The notes: generated by a model from the letters alone, not told the origin. A DNA stretch of 5,284 nucleotides from Bacteroidia bacterium (GCA_029253325.1 JAQWZS010000133.1:1-5284), one strand, 5' to 3'. Counted from the stretch's first letter, positions 1 through 5,284 are shown. Made by a program: numbers and translations.

Positions 1-167
1 ACTTCTTTTTCGCTTGGGGCATTTGCCGTAAATACAAAATGACATTGCTCACATTGCTTAAGTTCAAATGGTTCTTTTGAAACAAGCCAGTCAGGCACAT
101 TTAAATAATGCTTAAATGACGAGTGATCACAAACAGGACACTGACTTATTGGATATTGTTCTTTCAA
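1..167 (-). CDS. Class I SAM-dependent methyltransferase, N-terminal fragment with zinc-binding head (partial)
   Basis: The gene runs off the left edge; only about 55 N-terminal residues are visible. They contain CPVC (Cys10, Cys13) and, 26 residues after Cys13, CEQC (Cys39, Cys42), followed by FVFTANAPSEKE. This Cys-x2-Cys...Cys-x2-Cys-x-F-x-F-T pattern is the zinc-binding head that precedes a Rossmann-fold methyltransferase domain in many Bacteroidota proteins (usually followed by Pro-rich 'NPRP' or 'DAP' and then the SAM domain). The catalytic domain lies outside the window, so the substrate is unknown. An in-frame TAG at 203-201 closes the frame upstream, and no ATG lies between it and Cys10. 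Possible starts are TTG at 200, 191 or 167. I chose 167 because it gives the usual nine residues before the first cysteine and lies downstream of a possible -7 element at 196-189. The family call is fairly sure; the start is not. Confidence 0.72.
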   Translation of the reverse strand, partial: MKEQYPISQCPVCDHSSFKHYLNVPDWLVSKEPFELKQCEQCHFVFTANAPSEKE

Positions 168-188
168 TTGAGTGAGTTTTGTAATGTG

Positions 189-221
189 CAAATAAACCAA
201 CTAAATACCAATAGTGCCCAA
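189..221 (-). promoter_or_regulatory. Possible promoter of the leftward methyltransferase gene
   Basis: Read on the minus strand, TTTATTTG (196-189) matches the Bacteroidota -7 consensus TAnnTTTG with one mismatch. A TTG lies upstream at 221-219 with a 22-base spacer, near the upper end of the usual range. If real, transcription would begin near 185-180, leaving TTG 167 as the only in-frame start candidate inside the transcript. This is consensus matching only. Confidence 0.3.
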
Positions 222-294
222 TTCAAATGATTTCTCTTTTGTAAAGTGCTGGTTGAATTAAGTAGAATGGTGGAGTTTTATGATCTAAATCTTT

Positions 295-303
295 TATTTT
301 CGC
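295..303 (+). promoter_or_regulatory. Possible -7 promoter element of the DUF2723-rlmB unit
   Basis: TATTTTCGC at 295-303 fits TAnnTTYG, a close variant of the Bacteroidota -7 element, and sits 24 bases before the ATG at 327. The same ten bases TTATTTTCGC recur at 4175-4184, at a similar place before the DUF2795 gene. No convincing TTG -33 element is seen 18-22 bases upstream here, so support rests on the -7 match and position. If used, it rules out the upstream in-frame starts at 246 (GTG) and 267 (ATG). Confidence 0.35.
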
Positions 304-326
304 CCGAAGATTCAAAAAATCACGCA

Positions 327-3300
327 ATGAATAATTTTAAAAAGATAAATACTGTTTTTGGATGGGTTACATTCTTGATAGCAATTGCTGTTTATATCAT
401 GACTTTGGAGCAATCGGTCAGCTTATGGGATTGTGGGGAGTTTATATCAGCTTCTTATAGATTACAGGTGGTTCACCCTCCAGGTGCACCTTTATTTCTA
501 ATGCTCGGACGATTATTCTCAATTTTTGCTACTCCTGGCACCCATGAAGTAGCGATAGCGGTAAATATGTTGAGTGCAGTTTTTAGTGCAGCTACAGTGA
601 TGTTTACTTTTTGGATTACAACTCATTTTGCTAAAAAGATTCTAAAAATTGACCTGAATGTTGATTCAGTTGATCTTGGGAATGCAATTTCTATAATCGG
701 TTCGGGTCTTGTAGCGGCTATGTCTGTTACGTTTATGGACACCTTTTGGTTCAATGCAGTAGAGGCAGAAGTTTATGCTGGTTCTTCATGTTTTATGGCT
801 TTGGCATTTTGGGCAATTCTCAAATGGGAAAAAGTGAAAGAAGATTCTACCTCCGATCGTTGGATTGTCTTTATAGCTTACATTATCGGTTTGGGTATCG
901 GGCTTCACTTATTAAATATTTTGGTTGTTCCAGCAGTATTCTTGTATTACTTCATCAATAAATTTGGGGTAAGTAGAAGAAACATCATAAGAGCATCAAT
1001 TATTGGATTTGGGTCTATAGCATTATTACAGTGGGTAATTATTCCAAAAACTCCAGCTATTGCTGCATTTTTTGACAAGATATTTGTTAATTCTTTTGGC
1101 TTGCCATTTAATTCGGGTGTTTTGTTTTTCTTATTGCTTGTAGTATTAGGAATTGCATTTGGTATTCGATACACTATAAAAAATAACAAACCTATTGCCA
1201 ACTTAGCTATTCTCTGTTTTGCATTTATCATGCTTGGGTTTTCGTCCTATAGTATGGTGGTGATTCGTTCGATTGCAGAACCCGCAATTGACATGAATGA
1301 TCCGCAGGATGCGGAAAGTTTATTGAGCTATATCAATCGTGAACAATATGGTTCTAGACCGTTACTTTTTGGTCCATACTACAACGCTGATTTGGTGGAT
1401 ATTGAAAAAGGAAAGACACAATACCGACGTGGAGAAGATTCGTATGAAGAAATAGGGACAAAACAAGAGCCTATTTATGATGATCGATTTTCAACGGTTT
1501 TACCTCGAATGGGTGATATGTCCGAAAAATCTAGATACTATCCCTTGTGGAATGGTATAATTAAAAAATATTCTGGAAGAAATCAGCTAGAACAACAATT
1601 AGAATCAGTTAAGAAAAAGAAGCCCACATTTGCTAATAACATGAAGTTTATGTTCAAGTATCAATTGGGTTGGATGTATTGGAGATATTTTATGTGGAAC
1701 TTTGCTGGCAGACAGAATGATATTCAAAATGTTTTAGGCAACAGTCTAGAGGGCAACTGGATTTCTGGAATTAAATTTTTAGATGAGTGGAGACTAGGCA
1801 TACCCCAAGATATTCCAGTAAGCTTGCAGTACAACAAAGCTCATAATACCTTCTTCTTTTTACCCTTAATTCTGGGAATATTAGGTATTGTAGTGATGTA
1901 TCAAAAAAGTAAGATGGATTTCTACACTGTTTTAACTCTATTTTTATTCACCGGATTACTCGTTGTGGTATACCTAAATCAACCCCCTATGGAACCACGC
2001 GAACGAGATTATTCCTCAGTGGGCTCATTCCAAACGTTTTGTATTTGGATAGGTTTAAGTGTATTATTTTTAGTTGATTTATTAAAAAAATCAGTTAATA
2101 AGACCGTAGCAGCGTCAAGTGCAACAGTTGTTGCTTTGTTAGTTTCTCCGGTATTGATGGGTTTCCAAAACTGGGATGATCATGATCGCTCGGGAAGAGA
2201 ATTAGGAATATCGTTTGCAAAAAACTATTTAAACAGTTGCGAGAAAAATGCCATACTTTTTACCAATGGCGATAACGACACCTACCCACTTTGGTATGCT
2301 CAAAATGTAGAAGGTATTCGAACTGATGTAAGAGTAATTAATTTAAGTCTTTTACCTACGGAGTGGTATAGTAGTGCCCTTCGAAGAAAAGTATTTGATA
2401 GTGAGGCATTACCTCTAACAATACCAGCAGAGAAAATAGTAGCGGGTAAACGAGATTATGTGCGATATTTTGAAAACAAATCGCTACCACAAGATCAATA
2501 TTACCCATTAGACCAAGTACTCAGGTATGTTACCTCTGATGAGCCTAGCAGGAAACAACGAACCAATGCAGGAGATCTGATTAATGTATTCCCAGTCAAA
2601 AACTTCAGCGTAGAAGTAGACAAGAAAGCTGTAATAGCCACAGGATATGTGCCAGACAGAGATACCGCTAAGATAGTCGATAAGATATACTGGAATATTG
2701 GAAAGAGTGGTTTAAGTAAGGGAGATTTGGTCGTGTTAGACATTATAGCTACCAATGCCAAAACAGGATGGAAAAGACCTATCTATTGGACTACTACTAC
2801 TGGATCATCGGTATACATGAACCTCGATAAGTATTTTAGACACAATGGTTTGACCTATCAATTACTGCCCATAGAAGCAAACAAAAGAATGCGAGGTATG
2901 GATGATATGGATTTGTTGTACAACAAACTGATGAACGTTTATGAGTGGGGTAACATGGAAGAAGGCACGATGTTTTTGGATGACAAAGCACAGCTAGTTC
3001 CACAGAATTTGAGATCCTTGTTCATACAGGTGGCGGACTATTATGCAAATACGAACAAACTAGATACAGCTACTGCATTGTTAGACAAATGCTATGCATC
3101 TATGCCAGAGAGTTTGTTACCCATGAATTTGAGATTGAAAGCAGCAAGTGCAGACATCTATTATAAAGCCAATCAAGTAGATAAAGGAGATCAGTTTTTA
3201 TCGGAAGTAGGCGATGATGCATTTGATTTAATTAATTACTACAAGAAGTTTACCGTAGTGGATAATAAGAATGAGAATATTCAGATTCTTCGAAATATTG

Positions 3301-3383
3301 CTCCACTAGCTCGAGAGTACAAACGAGACGATTTGGCCACTAAGTACGAGGACTTATTTAAGCAATCCTCCGCTTTATACTAA
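327..3383 (+). CDS. DUF2723 / TMEM260-like membrane glycosyltransferase (protein O-mannosyltransferase family)
   Basis: This 1018-residue polytopic membrane protein starts with about ten hydrophobic segments (roughly residues 11-27, 76-98, 120-140, 156-170, 180-210, 220-239, 263-281, 291-313), then a soluble stretch (about 315-500), four more segments (about 508-612), and a soluble C-terminal part. Family hallmarks are WDCGEFI (34-40), VHPPGAP (49-55), WFNAVEAEVYA (141-151), QPPMEPRERDY (552-562) and TNGDNDTYPLWYAQ (646-659). The acidic residues of WDCGE, just after the first helix, occupy the place of the catalytic acidic loop in GT-C enzymes. The DUF2723 (PF11028) family includes animal TMEM260, an O-mannosyltransferase, so transfer of a lipid-linked sugar onto exported proteins is the likely role, but donor and target are inferred. 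Residues about 880-1010 are helical and TPR-like. An in-frame GTG at 246 and ATG at 267 exist; ATG 327 was chosen because family members begin a few residues before the first helix (here INTVFGWVTF). rlmB follows after five bases. Confidence 0.88.
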   Translation: MNNFKKINTVFGWVTFLIAIAVYIMTLEQSVSLWDCGEFISASYRLQVVHPPGAPLFLMLGRLFSIFATPGTHEVAIAVNMLSAVFSAATVMFTFWITTHFAKKILKIDLNVDSVDLGNAISIIGSGLVAAMSVTFMDTFWFNAVEAEVYAGSSCFMALAFWAILKWEKVKEDSTSDRWIVFIAYIIGLGIGLHLLNILVVPAVFLYYFINKFGVSRRNIIRASIIGFGSIALLQWVIIPKTPAIAAFFDKIFVNSFGLPFNSGVLFFLLLVVLGIAFGIRYTIKNNKPIANLAILCFAFIMLGFSSYSMVVIRSIAEPAIDMNDPQDAESLLSYINREQYGSRPLLFGPYYNADLVDIEKGKTQYRRGEDSYEEIGTKQEPIYDDRFSTVLPRMGDMSEKSRYYPLWNGIIKKYSGRNQLEQQLESVKKKKPTFANNMKFMFKYQLGWMYWRYFMWNFAGRQNDIQNVLGNSLEGNWISGIKFLDEWRLGIPQDIPVSLQYNKAHNTFFFLPLILGILGIVVMYQKSKMDFYTVLTLFLFTGLLVVVYLNQPPMEPRERDYSSVGSFQTFCIWIGLSVLFLVDLLKKSVNKTVAASSATVVALLVSPVLMGFQNWDDHDRSGRELGISFAKNYLNSCEKNAILFTNGDNDTYPLWYAQNVEGIRTDVRVINLSLLPTEWYSSALRRKVFDSEALPLTIPAEKIVAGKRDYVRYFENKSLPQDQYYPLDQVLRYVTSDEPSRKQRTNAGDLINVFPVKNFSVEVDKKAVIATGYVPDRDTAKIVDKIYWNIGKSGLSKGDLVVLDIIATNAKTGWKRPIYWTTTTGSSVYMNLDKYFRHNGLTYQLLPIEANKRMRGMDDMDLLYNKLMNVYEWGNMEEGTMFLDDKAQLVPQNLRSLFIQVADYYANTNKLDTATALLDKCYASMPESLLPMNLRLKAASADIYYKANQVDKGDQFLSEVGDDAFDLINYYKKFTVVDNKNENIQILRNIAPLAREYKRDDLATKYEDLFKQSSALY

Positions 3384-3388
3384 CTTAG

Positions 3389-4120
3389 ATGAGTAGAGAG
3401 GGTATTATTATTGGCTTTCATGCCGTGGAAGAATTGCTAAATAGTGATGTCACCATAGGTAAGGTGTATGTTAATAATCAGGCCGATAAGCAAAAAATTG
3501 GTGTATTGAGACAACTTGCCAAAAAGTCAAATACTCCCTTTCAGATGGTGCCTATTGAAAAACTCAATCGCATCACTCGAGCTAATCACCAAGGAGTAAT
3601 AGCCATAAAAAGTCCCATTGAGTTTGTGCCCTTAGAAGAGACCGTCACTCGGTTATTTGAGAACGGCGAACCTCCAAAAATATTAGTAGCTGATGGTATT
3701 CAAGACATTCGAAATATTGGAGCAATTTCTCGATCATGCCTAGCCTTTGGGGTAGATTTATTAATCGTTGGAGTAAAGGCCAATGCCGAAATAGGTGAAG
3801 GAGCGATTAAATCCTCTGCTGGTGCCTTGTTGAAACTGCCTGTGGCTCGAGTTAGTAGTTTAGCTAATACACTGACTTATTTAAAAAGCTGGGGTATACC
3901 TCAAATAGCGGCATCCGAAAAAACAGACCAAACCATGGACCGTTCGAGTATCCAAGAAATGAACTCATGGGCACTCTGGATGGGTAATGAAGATAAAGGG
4001 TTATCGCGAGAGCGATTGGCACTCATGGACCATGTTTGGCGAATAAAAATGAAAGAAAACATGGATTCACTCAATGTTTCGGTAGCTGCTGGCATCCTCT
4101 TATATGAGTTAAATAGTTGA
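3389..4120 (+). CDS. rlmB: 23S rRNA (guanosine-2'-O-)-methyltransferase RlmB (SpoU/TrmH family)
   Basis: RlmB uses SAM to 2'-O-methylate a guanosine in the peptidyl-transferase region of 23S rRNA (G2251 in E. coli numbering). The 243-residue length equals that of typical RlmB. An N-terminal L30e-like substrate-binding domain (about 5-78; IIIGFHAVEELL, NHQGVIA) precedes the knotted SPOUT catalytic domain (about 97-241). All three SpoU motifs are present: motif 1, DIRNIGAISRS (106-116) with Asn109 and Arg115; motif 2, WMGNEDKGL (197-205) with Glu201; motif 3, SLNVSVAAGILLYE (227-240) with Ser227 and Asn229. One oddity is IKM at 219-221, where family members usually have IPM. The ATG at 3389 starts at the normal distance before GFHAV and lies five bases after the stop of the DUF2723 gene, so the two are probably co-transcribed. 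No Shine-Dalgarno sequence is visible, as is normal for this phylum. No convincing terminator follows. Confidence 0.92.
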   Translation: MSREGIIIGFHAVEELLNSDVTIGKVYVNNQADKQKIGVLRQLAKKSNTPFQMVPIEKLNRITRANHQGVIAIKSPIEFVPLEETVTRLFENGEPPKILVADGIQDIRNIGAISRSCLAFGVDLLIVGVKANAEIGEGAIKSSAGALLKLPVARVSSLANTLTYLKSWGIPQIAASEKTDQTMDRSSIQEMNSWALWMGNEDKGLSRERLALMDHVWRIKMKENMDSLNVSVAAGILLYELNS

Positions 4121-4144
4121 TATACAGACAATTAAAAATCAATA

Positions 4145-4170
4145 TTTTCAGTCATTGAGAATTCTGAAAA
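4145..4170 (+). other. AT-rich inverted repeat after rlmB
   Basis: TTTTCAG (4145-4151) and CTGAAAA (4164-4170) form a perfect 7-bp inverted repeat with a 12-base loop, 25 bases after the rlmB stop. It is followed by A residues, not T residues, on the plus strand, so it is not a standard intrinsic terminator for rlmB. The loop overlaps the possible -33 element of the next gene. It could be chance in AT-rich DNA. Confidence 0.3.
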
Positions 4171-4184
4171 AAAGTTATTTTCGC
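4154..4184 (+). promoter_or_regulatory. Bacteroidota-type promoter of the DUF2795 gene
   Basis: TATTTTCG (4176-4183) matches the -7 form TAnnTTYG, and ATTG (4154-4157) stands in for the -33 TTTG, with 18 bases between them, within the accepted spacing. Transcription would start near 4188-4192, giving a leader of about 25-29 bases before ATG 4217. This would give the small gene its own transcription, independent of rlmB. The -7 decamer TTATTTTCGC is identical to the one at 294-303. Confidence 0.5.
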
Positions 4185-4199
4185 ACCATTAGTACGAAC

Positions 4200-4213
4200 C
4201 TATAATATTATAG
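4200..4213. promoter_or_regulatory. 14-bp perfect palindrome in the leader of the DUF2795 gene
   Basis: CTATAATATTATAG is a perfect palindrome ending three bases before the ATG at 4217. Its position between the predicted transcription start and the start codon would suit an operator or an mRNA structure limiting ribosome access. It is almost all A and T, so chance is a real alternative. Confidence 0.3.
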
Positions 4214-4216
4214 CCC

Positions 4217-4438
4217 ATGTATTGGACATTAGAACTTGCATCATACCTAGACGACGCCCCTTGGCCAGCAACGAAAGATGAGTTGATAGACTTTGCCATT
4301 AGAACAGGAGCACCCTTAGAAGTAGTAGAAAACTTACAAGAACTTGAAGACGACGGAGAACCATTTGAGACCATCGAAGAAATTTGGTCCGAATATCCAT
4401 CGACCGATGATTACTTTTTCAATCAAGATGAGCTTTAG
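4217..4438 (+). CDS. DUF2795 family small acidic protein
   Basis: This 73-residue protein resembles the short DUF2795 (PF11387) proteins that are very common and highly conserved in Bacteroidota. Recognisable stretches are MYWTLELASYLDDAPWPATK (1-20), DELIDFAIRTGAPLEVVENL (21-40), and an acidic tail with EIWSEYP followed by DDYFFNQDEL at the C-terminus. There is no signal peptide or membrane segment, so it is probably cytosolic. It is strongly acidic (Asp and Glu clusters at 41-50 and 53-59). The function of the family is not established; the predicted helices of the WPATKDELIDFAI-GAPLEVVENL part suggest a small helical domain that may bind a partner, which is inference. The ATG at 4217 is the conserved start. 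It has its own likely promoter (4154-4184) and is separated by 96 bases from rlmB, so it is probably monocistronic. Confidence 0.87.
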   Translation: MYWTLELASYLDDAPWPATKDELIDFAIRTGAPLEVVENLQELEDDGEPFETIEEIWSEYPSTDDYFFNQDEL

Positions 4439-4479
4439 ATAAAGCTTCAGCCCCCTTCTTTAGTATTTTGTTGTGTCTT

Positions 4480-4501
4480 ATTCGTGTAATTTTTCACGAG
4501 T
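4480..4501 (+). other. Stem-loop downstream of the DUF2795 gene
   Basis: ATTCGTG (4480-4486) can pair with CACGAGT (4495-4501), seven pairs with one G-T wobble, around an 8-base loop containing TTTTT. No T tract follows the 3' arm, so it does not look like a complete intrinsic terminator. It could protect the 3' end of the DUF2795 transcript. Confidence 0.3.
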
Positions 4502-4522
4502 TGAGGCAATATCATATCAATT

Positions 4523-4538
4523 TATGATTTACATCATA
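4523..4538. promoter_or_regulatory. CRP/FNR-like palindrome
   Basis: TATGATTTACATCATA is an inverted repeat with 6-bp arms around a 4-base centre. Its core TGAT-N4-ATCA fits the half-site layout of CRP/FNR-family operators (FNR consensus TTGAT-N4-ATCAA, 8 of 10 here). A third copy of the half-site, ATCATA, lies at 4511-4516. It stands about 90 bases upstream of the ECF-type promoter. Match to a short consensus in AT-rich DNA, so moderate to low certainty. Confidence 0.35.
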
Positions 4539-4542
4539 TTTT

Positions 4543-4562
4543 CTGGCGATATGCCAGTTTTT
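4543..4562 (+). terminator. Likely intrinsic terminator of the DUF2795 transcript
   Basis: CTGGC (4543-4547) and GCCAG (4553-4557) form a perfect GC-rich 5-bp stem with a 5-base loop, directly followed by TTTTT (4558-4562). The stem is short but stands out in an AT-rich gap, and its position 105 bases after the DUF2795 stop and before the next promoter is right for a terminator separating the two genes. Confidence 0.5.
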
Positions 4563-4626
4563 AGTAGCTTATCCTTGTAGGCTAATTAAGTTATAGATGT
4601 GCAAAAAGTGCAACAATGAAAAAAAA

Positions 4627-4654
4627 TGCAACCTTTTTAAAAATGGACGTCTAA
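4627..4654 (+). promoter_or_regulatory. ECF-sigma-type promoter of the T9SS cargo gene
   Basis: TGCAACC (4627-4633) contains the AAC core of ECF -35 elements, and CGTCTAA (4648-4654) matches the CGTC/GTCTAA type of -10 element. Sixteen bases separate AAC from GTC, close to the spacing of sigma-E-like promoters (GGAACTT-15/16-GTCTAA). Transcription would begin near 4660, giving a leader of about 28 bases to ATG 4688. This layout differs clearly from the housekeeping TAnnTTYG elements seen elsewhere in the window. The cognate sigma factor is not in the window. Confidence 0.5.
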
Positions 4655-4687
4655 TATTTTACTAACTATTTAAATTTTATATAACCT

Positions 4688-4762
4688 ATGAAAAAACATT
4701 ATTACTTTCTAAAAGGCTTTTTAACTCTAATTTTATTTTCAATTACATTCTTTTTGTATGCA
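4688..4762 (+). other. Signal peptide of the broken T9SS cargo
   Basis: Residues 1-25 have a basic start (Lys2, Lys3, His4, Lys9), a hydrophobic core of about 15 residues rich in Leu, Phe and Ile, and end in LYA before Gln26. An Ala|Gln cleavage site is typical of Bacteroidota Sec signal peptides. Sec export is the required first step for T9SS cargo. Confidence 0.8.
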
Positions 4763-4989
4763 CAGTATCCTGCAGTAACTCATTCTGCATCACCTTGCAG
4801 AGACGCTACTATTTCTACGGTATCTTGGTGTTCAATGACTTGAACTTACAAGAAGCTGGATTATACTCTGTAGTATTAAGAACAGAGGACAACTCAGGAA
4901 ACAGATCAAGAGAGTTTACTTTATACTTTGATGTAAATTACAATTACGAAGTAGTAGTAAATGGAATCAATGACCTAGCATTGGCAGAT

Positions 4990-5232
4990 ATGATAAATGT
5001 ATCTCCAAACCCAACTAATGGACCAGTTAACATCAGTGTTAATCTACCAGAAAATGAAGAAGTATCCATAGCGATCTTCAACACAATGGGTCAGCAGGTA
5101 GCTACAATAGCAAACGGTAAAGTAAGTAACGGAAGCTTCTCAGTGAACCTTCAAGGAAATGCCAACGGAATGTACTACGTTAAAATGAACCTTAACGGAA
5201 CAATTGTTACCAAGAAAATTATCTTGAACAAC
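4990..5232 (+). other. T9SS type A C-terminal sorting domain
   Basis: About 80 residues match the Por_Secre_tail / TIGR04183 pattern: INVSPNPTNG (PNP codons at 5005-5013), then alternating strands with IAIFNTMGQQV, GSFSVNLQ, NGMYYVKM, and the terminal TKKIIL followed by Asn-Asn at the stop. The domain directs the protein through the T9SS translocon and is normally cleaved at the outer membrane. Its frame is intact from 4795 to 5235, so the break lies upstream. Confidence 0.88.
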
Positions 5233-5250
5233 TAAGGATTTATTCCCAAC

Positions 5251-5284
5251 AAAAAAAAGCTCTCCAATTGGAGAGCTTTTTTTT
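5251..5284. terminator. Strong intrinsic terminator, symmetric and possibly bidirectional
   Basis: AGCTCTCC (5258-5265), loop AATT (5266-5269) and GGAGAGCT (5270-5277) form a perfect stem followed by eight T residues (5277-5284). Eight A residues (5251-5258) precede it, so the full 34 bases are a perfect palindrome and would also terminate leftward transcription. It begins 16 bases after the stop of the broken T9SS gene. The window ends in the T tract, so the tract may continue. Confidence 0.9.

Larger units (their letters stand above)
4688..5235 (+). pseudogene. Frameshifted and probably internally deleted T9SS-secreted protein
   Basis: ATG 4688 opens a 51-codon frame that begins with a clear signal peptide (Lys2, Lys3, then a hydrophobic stretch ending LYA-Q, cleavage likely after Ala25) and stops at TGA 4841-4843. 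The remaining protein continues in the next frame to TAA 5233-5235. That frame holds LNLQEAGLYSVVLRTEDNSGN, which looks like the last strands of an Ig-like (HYR/DUF5011-type) domain, followed by a complete T9SS type A sorting domain. Total length 548 bases is one base short of a whole number of codons; the two frames overlap, so a single-base change between about 4763 and 4843 would join them into about 182 residues. Even then the Ig-like domain lacks its first half, so an internal deletion in a longer secreted protein is more likely than one point indel. A sequencing or assembly error (collapsed repeats) is the main alternative. The only starts for the downstream frame alone are weak (TTG 4795) and would lack a signal peptide. 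Confidence 0.7.

Noticed and set aside
246..326. N-terminal extension of the DUF2723 protein from GTG 246 or ATG 267
   Set aside because: The extra 20-27 residues are not hydrophobic or family-like, relatives start just before the first membrane helix, and a possible -7 element at 295-303 lies inside the extension.
746..1231. Overlapping open frames inside the DUF2723 gene, one on each strand (746-961 plus, 947-1231 minus)
   Set aside because: They lie wholly within a well-supported coding region and show no recognisable domain; they are shadows of its codon pattern.
2501..2761. Minus-strand open frame inside the DUF2723 gene
   Set aside because: No family resemblance and entirely antisense to a conserved domain.
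3901..4131. Minus-strand open frame over the 3' end of rlmB
   Set aside because: Antisense to SpoU motifs 2 and 3; no independent support.
4145..4170. Intrinsic terminator for rlmB
   Set aside because: The 7-bp AT-rich stem is followed by A residues, not T residues, and has a long loop.
4189..4374. Minus-strand open frame over the DUF2795 gene
   Set aside because: A low-complexity serine-rich translation opposite a conserved small gene; its apparent ORF is explained by the sense-strand codons.
4590..4640. CRISPR-like or tandem repeat array in the TGCAA and poly-A stretch
   Set aside because: Only five-base units with unequal spacers and no conserved long repeat.
4795..5235. T9SS tail as a separate gene starting at TTG 4795
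   Set aside because: The start is non-ATG and the product would lack a signal peptide, which T9SS cargo need; a broken longer gene from ATG 4688 explains promoter, leader and tail together.

Overview
The window comes from an AT-rich member of the Bacteroidota, most likely a Flavobacteriia-like lineage. Three things point there: a type IX secretion (T9SS) C-terminal sorting domain, start codons without Shine-Dalgarno sequences, and promoter-like TAnnTTYG (-7) elements. The families present also fit: a DUF2723/TMEM260-like membrane glycosyltransferase, a short DUF2795 protein and RlmB. Species cannot be named from the sequence.

Layout. Positions 1-167 (minus strand) hold the N-terminus of a class I SAM-dependent methyltransferase with a four-cysteine zinc-binding head; it runs off the left edge and has no in-frame ATG start. 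A divergent intergenic region follows. Then come a 1018-residue DUF2723 membrane protein (327-3383) and, five bases on, rlmB (3389-4120), probably one transcription unit. A promoter and a 14-bp palindrome precede a 73-residue acidic DUF2795 protein (4217-4438). The 249-base gap 4439-4687 contains stem-loops, a likely intrinsic terminator, a CRP/FNR-like palindrome and an ECF-sigma-type promoter. That promoter drives a broken T9SS cargo gene (4688-5235): the signal peptide and the sorting domain are in different frames, and the Ig-like domain between them is incomplete. A perfect 34-bp palindromic terminator closes the window.

The genes do not form one obvious pathway. The DUF2723 protein probably glycosylates exported proteins and RlmB modifies 23S rRNA; their pairing looks like genomic convenience. 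The most noteworthy points are the T9SS gene that has lost its middle but kept promoter, export signal, sorting signal and terminator; the ECF-type promoter in front of it; and the methyltransferase that must use a non-ATG start. I see no CRISPR array, tRNA, rRNA, insertion sequence or clearly new multi-gene system.
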